From positions 1 to 5,242 of the forward strand of contig CAOJXM010000088.1 in NCBI GenBank assembly GCA_948465625.1: 5,242 nt of DNA. Direction: 5' to 3'. This DNA is from an uncultured Clostridium sp. (GTDB taxonomy: Bacteria > Bacillota > Clostridia > TANB77 > CAG-508). Shown in pieces: positions 1 through 4,501 of the stretch. The notes under the pieces are model-generated. The model made no database searches and had not been told where the DNA came from. It saw only the letters and a list, made by a program, of their open reading frames with translations. The position numbers and the translations under genes are program-made. Position 1 is the first letter of the stretch. Each line of letters opens with the position of its first letter.

Positions 1-482
1 CTGTTAAATTTTATACCTATCGTGATTTTAGAGTCTATGACAAAAATCACAATCTGGTTGCCATCGCCACTTCCAAATGGGCCTTTTTAGATGCTACTAC
101 CATGTCAATTGCACGAATCACACCTGAATTACTAGCCCTATATGCGCCAGAAGACATTGCCGTTTTTGAAGATGAAGCTGAACCCAATAAATTACCTATT
201 CCAGAAAAGGAAATCAGCCAATATCATTATCAGGTTGCTAGACGTGATATCGACATTAATCAACACATGCACAATTTATACTATCTTGATTTGGCTTATG
301 AGACTTTACCAAATGATATATATACAAACAATGAATTTAATCAAGTAGAGATTATGTATAAAAAGGAAATCAAACTAGGAGAATCCATAAAATGCCTATA
401 CTCTTGCACAGAACAAAAACATCTCATTGCAATTAAAAGTTTAGATGATACCACACTACATGCTATTATTCAACTAAGTTAA
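1..482 (+). CDS. Acyl-ACP thioesterase, C-terminal part (5' end outside window)
   Basis: This is the 3' part of a gene for an acyl-[acyl carrier protein] thioesterase, a cytoplasmic enzyme that hydrolyses acyl-ACP to free fatty acid and ACP. The frame is open from base 3, 33 codons ahead of the first ATG (102), and that upstream stretch reads as the end of the first hotdog domain (…ATSKWAFLDATT…), so the ATG at 102 is internal. About 160 residues are visible. The second hotdog domain holds the family active site: D-x-N-x-H within DINQHMHN (N about 86, H about 88 of the visible part). A Glu 34 residues further on, in YKKEI, aligns with the catalytic Glu of plant FatB YRREC; the neighbouring Cys is Ile here. 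Those catalytic residues are known from plant enzymes, and the match here is read by eye. The gene ends 14 nt before a hairpin shared with the convergent gene. Chain-length specificity cannot be told. Confidence 0.85.
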   Translation, partial: VKFYTYRDFRVYDKNHNLVAIATSKWAFLDATTMSIARITPELLALYAPEDIAVFEDEAEPNKLPIPEKEISQYHYQVARRDIDINQHMHNLYYLDLAYETLPNDIYTNNEFNQVEIMYKKEIKLGESIKCLYSCTEQKHLIAIKSLDDTTLHAIIQLS

Positions 483-496
483 AACAAATAAAAAAT

Positions 497-535
497 GCGA
501 TGTGAATCATTCAAATCAGAAATCATTCACATCGC
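497..535 (-). terminator. Terminator between convergent genes, best oriented for the cysteine-rich gene
   Basis: An 11-bp perfect stem, GCGATGTGAAT with ATTCACATCGC, continues through a C-C mismatch into 3 more pairs (arms 497-511 and 521-535) and closes on a 9-nt loop. On the minus strand it is followed at once by a U-rich tract (complement of the A-run at 481-496), the classical intrinsic terminator form. It begins 10 nt after the stop of the minus-strand gene. On the plus strand the downstream run is interrupted and weaker (TTGTTACTTTTTC), so it may also stop thioesterase transcription, less efficiently. Confidence 0.85.
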
Positions 536-545
536 TGGTGCCTTG

Positions 546-902
546 TTACTTTTTCACAAAACAAAAAATCTTTTGCAAAAGAGTCCATTTCTTACTCATA
601 GCAGTTTCACATTTTTTCTGTAATGTTGGACAATCCTTTGGTGCATGACATGCAAAATAGGGTTCCACACTTCCAACAATTTTTTCTTTCGAGTAGTATG
701 GATGCGTGCAATAAACGCATAAACATGTTGTATCAACCCTCTCTTTTACATTATACATTGTATCCAAGTCTGGAATTCCGTCTTTTTCTTTGGCCTGAAA
801 TATAATCGCCAAATACTCTCCCTTTTCCTCCACTACTTTTGCATAAGGACAATTCCTTTCCTCATGGCTAAAGTCTGCACAAACTTTCCGTTCTTCTCCC
901 AC
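546..902 (-). CDS. Small cysteine-rich protein of unknown function
   Basis: I do not recognise this protein. From the preferred GTG start it has 118 residues. An ATG at 917 is in frame, but nothing like a ribosome binding site precedes it. A strong GGAGG lies inside the first codons of that longer version (plus-strand CCTCC at 911-915) and sits 8 nt before the GTG at 900-902, so GTG is the likely start. The protein has nine cysteines. Counted from the upstream ATG they are C13, C23, a CxCxxC cluster at 65-70, C90, C96, C103 and C119; His18, His72 and His91 lie close to them. This suggests a metal-binding or disulphide-rich fold, which is inference. No signal peptide or membrane segment is seen, and the C-terminus is basic (…FCFVKK). 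It is a single-gene unit with its own promoter and terminator. Confidence 0.7.
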   Translation of the reverse strand: MGEERKVCADFSHEERNCPYAKVVEEKGEYLAIIFQAKEKDGIPDLDTMYNVKERVDTTCLCVYCTHPYYSKEKIVGSVEPYFACHAPKDCPTLQKKCETAMSKKWTLLQKIFCFVKK

Positions 903-910
903 AACAGACA

Positions 911-915
911 CCTCC
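911..915 (-). promoter_or_regulatory. Ribosome binding site that sets the GTG start
   Basis: On the minus strand this reads GGAGG, 8 nt upstream of GTG (900-902) and directly after an in-frame ATG (915-917) that has only an A/T-rich, SD-less leader. The spacing is ideal for GTG and impossible for ATG, so the true protein is probably five residues shorter than an ATG-based call. Confidence 0.7.
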
Positions 916-947
916 ATTAAATTTTACTTTTTCTAGTAACTATTCTT

Positions 948-976
948 ATTATATCATTTTATTTGGAAGTTTACAA
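948..976 (-). promoter_or_regulatory. Sigma-A-type promoter with extended -10 for the cysteine-rich gene
   Basis: On the minus strand, TTGTAA (-35, 971-976) is separated by exactly 17 nt from a perfect TATAAT (-10, 948-953), preceded by the TG of an extended -10 (TGATATAAT). Transcription should start near 941, giving a leader of about 40 nt to the GTG codon. This is one of the strongest promoter matches in the window for a protein of unknown role. Confidence 0.8.
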
Positions 977-1016
977 GTCTGTATTTTCTATGGTTTCAAC
1001 CTTTTTACTAAAAAAC

Positions 1017-1044
1017 AAAAATCAACCTTTTACAGTTGATTTTT
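1017..1044 (-). terminator. Intrinsic terminator of sigH
   Basis: A 10-bp perfect inverted repeat, AAAAATCAAC (1017-1026) and GTTGATTTTT (1035-1044), encloses an 8-nt loop. On the minus strand the stem runs into TTTTTG followed by six T (with the complement of 1010-1021), so it fits as the terminator of the minus-strand sigma factor gene, whose stop lies about 60 nt upstream. It is AT-rich but well formed. No plus-strand gene ends here. Confidence 0.75.
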
Positions 1045-1049
1045 CAATA

Positions 1050-1098
1050 CTTCGCCAAAGTGCGACGATTTTACTTCAGCGAAGCCTCTAGAAAGGCT
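1050..1098 (-). other. Two short inverted repeats in the sigH 3' untranslated region
   Basis: Between the sigH stop and its terminator there are two small potential hairpins: AGCCT/AGGCT (1083-1087 with 1094-1098, 6-nt loop) and CTTCGC/GCGAAG (1050-1055 with 1079-1084, long loop, with a possible inner AAGT/ACTT pairing). The two compete at bases 1083-1084. The stretch is more GC-rich than its surroundings, fitting a structured mRNA 3' end, but no known RNA family is recognised. Confidence 0.35.
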
Positions 1099-1105
1099 CA
1101 CACTT

Positions 1106-1750
1106 TTAATTATCTATCATATTTTTCATTGCTTTTTTTCGAATTCTTTGGATTGCATTATCCACCGACTTCACGGAAGAATCTAGCTTTTGAGCAATAT
1201 CTACATAGCTTTCTCCATTTATAAATCGTTGTAAAACTTGCTTTTCAAAAGTACTCAAATTTTTATCAATACTCTCTTCTACAAACTTGTAGTATTCTTT
1301 TTTGGTTATGGTTTCTAATGGGTCTTCCATTGTATGAGAATTAAAAATATCCATCAAATCTTCTGAATCCTCTTGATTATAGGCAGAAGTATTTAACGAC
1401 AAATACGAATTAAGTGGCATATGTTTTTGGCGGTTTGATGTCTTGATTGCTGTAATCAATTGCCTCTCTACACACATATTAGCAAAACTCTTAAAAGAAC
1501 TATGCTTGTCCCCATTAAAACTTTTTACCGCTTTATATAATCCAATCATTCCCTCTTGGAAAATGTCTTCTTTTTCTGCACCAATAATAAAATATTTACC
1601 TATTTTCATATTGACCAAATCTTTATATCGATTCAATAGGTAATTTAAGGCATTACAATCGCCATCTTGTATGATTTTGATTAATTCCTCATCTGTTTTT
1701 TGTGTTAAGTTACTATTATTAAAAGAGTAAAACATATTGCTACCACTCAT
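1106..1750 (-). CDS. sigH: RNA polymerase sigma-H factor (stationary phase/sporulation)
   Basis: This 214-residue sigma-70-family factor closely resembles Bacillus subtilis SigH (Spo0H), which directs core RNA polymerase to genes of the transition to stationary phase, competence and early sporulation. Region 2 spans about residues 35-110. It contains IGAEKEDIFQEGMIGLYKAV (core binding) and a stretch from FKSFANMCVERQL through TAIKTSNRQKH (-10 recognition), then MPLNSYLSL, almost word for word the B. subtilis sequence. Region 4, about 166-210, contains the -35-binding helix-turn-helix (SYVDIAQKLDSSVKSVDNAI). Length fits the family (about 215-220). The ATG at 1750 is preceded by AGGAGG with 10-nt spacing. 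In B. subtilis the gene lies next to secE and nusG; here it is a single-gene unit divergent from rqcH. Its presence suggests, but does not prove, sporulation. Confidence 0.93.
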   Translation of the reverse strand: MSGSNMFYSFNNSNLTQKTDEELIKIIQDGDCNALNYLLNRYKDLVNMKIGKYFIIGAEKEDIFQEGMIGLYKAVKSFNGDKHSSFKSFANMCVERQLITAIKTSNRQKHMPLNSYLSLNTSAYNQEDSEDLMDIFNSHTMEDPLETITKKEYYKFVEESIDKNLSTFEKQVLQRFINGESYVDIAQKLDSSVKSVDNAIQRIRKKAMKNMIDN

Positions 1751-1781
1751 AACTTTTATTCCTCCTGCATCTTATGCTTGT

Positions 1782-1811
1782 ATTATAATTCACGATTACA
1801 ACTAATGTCAA
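1782..1811 (-). promoter_or_regulatory. Sigma-A-type promoter of sigH
   Basis: On the minus strand, a perfect TTGACA (-35, 1806-1811) and a perfect TATAAT (-10, 1782-1787) are 18 nt apart. Transcription would start near 1775, about 25 nt before the ATG, with the AGGAGG ribosome binding site at 1761-1766 inside this short leader. Both hexamers match the vegetative consensus, so basal sigH transcription looks constitutive. No convincing Spo0A box or second promoter is seen in the short divergent gap. Confidence 0.85.
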
Positions 1812-1821
1812 TACCTAATGC

Positions 1822-1850
1822 TTGATATTTCATAATTTTTATAATATAAT
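1822..1850 (+). promoter_or_regulatory. Sigma-A-type promoter of rqcH
   Basis: TTGATA (-35, 1822-1827) is followed after exactly 17 nt by TATAAT (-10, 1845-1850). A second overlapping TATAAT (1840-1845) has poorer spacing. The predicted start near 1857 gives a leader of about 25 nt, and AGGAG at 1868-1872 sits 9 nt before the ATG. The -35 lies only 10 bp from the -35 of the divergent sigH promoter. Confidence 0.8.
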
Positions 1851-1881
1851 TTGAATGATTTAAGAAAAGGAGATATTTTTT

Positions 1882-3573
1882 ATGGCTTTTGATGGATTTG
1901 TTACAAAATGTATTGTATCAGAATTAAATTCTGTATTAATAAATGGTAAAATTAATAAAGTTTTTCAACCGAATAAAAACGAGGTTTTATTCGGTATTTA
2001 TGCAAATGGCAAAAATTATGCTTTAACGGTTTCCATTGAGTCTAGTTTGTGTAGGCTTCATCTTACTACTCACACCAAACCAAACCCTTTGCAAGCAGCT
2101 AATTTTTGTATGCTTCTTCGAAAATATTTAATTGGTATGCGAATTCAAGCAATTCACAGTTATGACTTAGAAAGAATTGTCAAAATTGATTTAGAAGGAT
2201 ATAACGAATTAAATGACCTTGTTACCAAAAAACTAATTATTGAATTAATGGGCAAACACAGTAATATTATTTTAGTAAATGAAAATAACACGATTATTGA
2301 TAGTCTAAGACATGTAGATATGGACTCTCATTCCAATCGTGATATTTTGCCTGCTCATAAATATGAATACCCTACTCTTAATAAAACTAGCTTTTTGGAA
2401 TTACCAAATTTTGAAACCTTCTACTCTTCCTTAAGTGAACAAGATTTGGTTCATACTTTTATTGGTTTTAGTCATCCCTTTTTACAAAGCATTTTTGACC
2501 AATTACAAATACCCAATTCTACTAACTTAAGCAAAGAGCAATGGCAAAAGGTGTATGAACAAATCAAACAAATTACTCATCAAATTGGTAGCAATCAATT
2601 GTCTTGTTTGCCCTACACCTTTAACCAAAAACAGGACTTTGTGGTAGCCTTGGCTCATCACGATGATACACTCCATTTTAACTTCTTTTTAGATGACTTT
2701 TACTATGAAAAGGAATTACACAACCAGTTTAAAAGTTACAAAAATAGTGTTTTAAAACTGTTACTTGCTCATTTGGTTAAATTTGAAAAACGACTAAAAA
2801 ATATTAATGAAAAGCTAAAAGAATGCGACCAAATGGAAACGTATCGAATGTATGGAGAACTTTTAACTGCCAATTTGTATCAAGCACCCAAAGAGCATGT
2901 TACTTCCATTACATTGCCCAATTATTATAATAACAATGAACCACTTACCATTCCATTGGATAAAAGATTTTCGGTTGCTGATAATACCAAAAGATATTTT
3001 AAAAAATATCACAAACTAAAAAATGCACTTTCTGTGGTAAGCTTACAAAAAGCAGATACTGCAAAAGAAATTAACTATATTGAAAGCATTCTTTTTGAGT
3101 TAGAAGCTGCTCAAAACATTACTGAAATTGACTCCATTTATACTGAAATTTCTGAAAATTTACTTGGAGTTGTTTCTTCTTCACAAGAAAAAGGAAAAAA
3201 GAAAAAAGCACAACCACAATCTTCTTTATTACCAGAAAAACTAGAATTAGATGGTTTTCGTGTATTGGTTGGAAAAAACAACAAACAAAATGATTACCTT
3301 ACCACCAAATATGCCCATGCAAATGATATTTGGTTTCATACCAAAGACATTCATGGTAGCCATGTTATTTTAAAAAATGAAGGGCAAGAAATTACCGATG
3401 CTATTTTAGTAAAATGTGCTACTTTAGCAGCCAAACATAGCAAAGCTTCCCAGTCTTCTAATGTTCCTGTGGATTATACCTTTGTTCGTTATGTAAAAAA
3501 ACCTTCTGGAGCAAAACCTGGTATGGTAATTTATACCAATCAAAAAACATTATATGTAAATCCTTTAAATTAA
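1882..3573 (+). CDS. rqcH: Ribosome quality control protein RqcH (NFACT family)
   Basis: This 563-residue protein is a full-length bacterial NFACT protein, formerly called fibronectin-binding protein A (FbpA/PavA). Family members bind the obstructed 50S subunit after ribosome stalling and recruit alanyl-tRNA to add C-terminal alanine tails that mark the nascent chain for proteolysis. The NFACT-N domain starts MAFDGFVTK, typical of the family, with the functional acidic-Arg pair as E97-R98 (B. subtilis has D97-R98). A long helical, probably coiled-coil middle follows (about 270-430), then a lysine-rich linker (EKGKKKK). The C-terminal NFACT-R domain (about 449-563) carries the signature DIWFHTKDIHGSHVIL (482-497). 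Its length is close to the roughly 570 residues of B. subtilis RqcH. The start has AGGAG 9 nt upstream. No clear terminator follows, so the next gene could be read through from here. Older names implying adhesion should be treated cautiously. Confidence 0.93.
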   Translation: MAFDGFVTKCIVSELNSVLINGKINKVFQPNKNEVLFGIYANGKNYALTVSIESSLCRLHLTTHTKPNPLQAANFCMLLRKYLIGMRIQAIHSYDLERIVKIDLEGYNELNDLVTKKLIIELMGKHSNIILVNENNTIIDSLRHVDMDSHSNRDILPAHKYEYPTLNKTSFLELPNFETFYSSLSEQDLVHTFIGFSHPFLQSIFDQLQIPNSTNLSKEQWQKVYEQIKQITHQIGSNQLSCLPYTFNQKQDFVVALAHHDDTLHFNFFLDDFYYEKELHNQFKSYKNSVLKLLLAHLVKFEKRLKNINEKLKECDQMETYRMYGELLTANLYQAPKEHVTSITLPNYYNNNEPLTIPLDKRFSVADNTKRYFKKYHKLKNALSVVSLQKADTAKEINYIESILFELEAAQNITEIDSIYTEISENLLGVVSSSQEKGKKKKAQPQSSLLPEKLELDGFRVLVGKNNKQNDYLTTKYAHANDIWFHTKDIHGSHVILKNEGQEITDAILVKCATLAAKHSKASQSSNVPVDYTFVRYVKKPSGAKPGMVIYTNQKTLYVNPLN

Positions 3574-3606
3574 TAATTTCTTAATGAAAAAACGCTAATT
3601 TTGTTG

Positions 3607-3624
3607 TATAATGTAAATAGAGGG
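3607..3624 (+). promoter_or_regulatory. Possible -10 and ribosome binding site for the glycosyltransferase gene
   Basis: A perfect TATAAT (3607-3612) lies 22 nt before the ATG, but only a poor -35 (TGAAAA or ATGAAA near 3584-3590) is present. Transcription would start almost on the ribosome binding site AGAGGG (3619-3624), leaving a very short leader. The gene may have its own weak promoter, be co-transcribed with rqcH (61-nt gap, no terminator seen), or both. Confidence 0.4.
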
Positions 3625-3634
3625 ATGTGATGAT

Positions 3635-4312
3635 ATGAAGTTTGTAAAAAAATTAATCATAACACTTGTGCTCCTTGCTTTGATTGCAGTTAGTGTCATT
3701 TTGTATTTAGGATATGATATGTATAAAAAAGTTACGACCCAAACTAGCATTGCTGATAAAGTTGCTCAAATCGAATCTTCTGCTAATTATATACCAATTG
3801 AGGAAATTCCAGATAGTTTTAAAAAAGCAATTGTTGCTACTGAGGATCACCGCTTCTATGACCACAACGGGTTTGATATGATTGCCTTTTGCCGTGCTAT
3901 GGTAACCAATGTAAAAGATGGCGAACTTTCAGAAGGTGGTAGTACCATTTCGCAACAATTGGGTAGAAATATGTATTTTACACAAGAGAAATTATTTACA
4001 AGAAAGATTGCAGAATTATTTGTTTCTTTTGAACTAGAAGATACGTATTCAAAGGATAAAATTTTAGAATATTACATCAACACGATTTATTATGGCAATG
4101 GTTATACGGGAATAAAAAAAGCCTCTCAAGGTTATTTTAATAAAACACCTGCAGAGTTAACACTTTATGAAGCAACTCTTTTGGCAGGATTACCAAATGC
4201 CCCGAGTGCTTACTCTCCTACCAAACACATTGAACTTGCTCATAAAAGGCAAAACCAAGTATTAAACTCTATGGTACGTGAGGGGTATTTGTCAGAGGAC
4301 GTGAACAAGTGA
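3635..4312 (+). CDS. Monofunctional peptidoglycan glycosyltransferase (GT51), probably frameshifted at the 3' end
   Basis: This 225-residue protein should polymerise lipid II into glycan strands at the outer face of the membrane. Residues 7-26 form an N-terminal membrane anchor after a basic MKFVKK. The GT51 domain (about 50-215) has all signature motifs: EDHRFYDHNGFD with catalytic Glu70; GGSTISQQLGRN (101-112); RKIAE with the second Glu127, at the same 57-residue spacing as E114/E171 of S. aureus PBP2; the block KDKILEYYINTIYYGNGYTG (140-159) followed by KASQGYF; and LLAGLPNAPSAYSP (182-195). No transpeptidase domain follows, so this resembles MtgA rather than a class A PBP. The frame ends at TGA 4310-4312, but another frame continues with coding-like sequence to TAG 4351-4353, suggesting a lost base near 4299. 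The catalytic domain is intact, so activity is probably kept. RBS: AGAGGG about 10 nt upstream. Confidence 0.88.
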   Translation: MKFVKKLIITLVLLALIAVSVILYLGYDMYKKVTTQTSIADKVAQIESSANYIPIEEIPDSFKKAIVATEDHRFYDHNGFDMIAFCRAMVTNVKDGELSEGGSTISQQLGRNMYFTQEKLFTRKIAELFVSFELEDTYSKDKILEYYINTIYYGNGYTGIKKASQGYFNKTPAELTLYEATLLAGLPNAPSAYSPTKHIELAHKRQNQVLNSMVREGYLSEDVNK

Positions 4313-4353
4313 AACAAATTCAAAAGCAAGTAATGGAAAATAAAGATAAATAG
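4300..4353 (+). other. Out-of-frame C-terminal tail of the glycosyltransferase gene
   Basis: One frame back from the glycosyltransferase, bases 4300-4353 read REQVKQIQKQVMENKDK and stop at TAG. This charged, helical sequence is a natural ending for a GT51 protein, and it runs up to 14 nt before the terminator. Restoring one base near 4299 (for example GAG GAA CGT GAA) would give a protein of about 243 residues. No slippery heptamer is seen, so programmed frameshifting is unlikely; a recent mutation or a sequencing or assembly error is more likely. Confidence 0.5.
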
Positions 4354-4367
4354 TGAATAAAAGTTTA

Positions 4368-4404
4368 AACCTTGTATAAGCTGATATTAGTAATGTACAA
4401 GGTT
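4368..4404 (+). terminator. Terminator of the glycosyltransferase gene
   Basis: A 9-bp perfect stem, AACCTTGTA (4368-4376) and TACAAGGTT (4396-4404), is followed by GTTTTGCTCTCTTTT. The 19-nt loop is large for an intrinsic terminator, and a G-T pair and an A-T pair can extend the stem inward. Its position 14 nt after the TAG at 4353, rather than directly after the TGA at 4312, fits the idea that the gene used to end at 4353. In the other direction the stem is followed by an interrupted T-rich run, so it may also stop the convergent ORF6N transcript. Confidence 0.6.
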
Positions 4405-4445
4405 GTTTTGCTCTCTTTTAATTGTCAAACTCAAGTTAATATTTT

Positions 4446-4492
4446 AAGAACACAATTTTCAATATAATTCAAAATAATCCAAATTTGTTCTT
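4446..4492 (-). repeat. Imperfect AT-rich inverted repeat just past the ORF6N gene
   Basis: AAGAACA (4446-4452) pairs with TGTTCTT (4486-4492). Past a bulged C at 4453, AATTT pairs with AAATT (4481-4485), giving 12 pairs around a 22-nt loop. It starts 9 nt beyond the stop of the minus-strand gene, where a terminator would be expected, but no T-tract follows, so it is at best a weak terminator or mRNA 3' end structure. The rest of the 4354-4501 gap holds only the terminator at 4368-4404. Confidence 0.35.
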
Positions 4493-4501
4493 TATCAAAT
4501 A

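Noticed and set aside
102..482. ATG at 102 as the start of a 126-residue protein
   Set aside because: The same frame is open back to base 3 and the upstream codons read as thioesterase sequence, so this ATG is internal.
623..805. Plus-strand reading frame opposite the cysteine-rich gene
   Set aside because: The minus strand has the promoter, ribosome binding site and terminator; the plus frame has none of these.
1036..1224. Plus-strand reading frame opposite the end of sigH
   Set aside because: It overlaps the terminator and region 4 of sigH in antisense, has no ribosome binding site and no recognisable domain.
1806..1812. Possible Spo0A box (TGTCAAT) upstream of sigH
   Set aside because: It differs from the 0A box core and is fully explained as the reverse of the perfect -35 hexamer.
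4290..4312. Programmed -1 frameshift in the glycosyltransferase gene
   Set aside because: No X XXY YYZ slippery heptamer is present at the frame junction; a base loss explains the pattern more simply.
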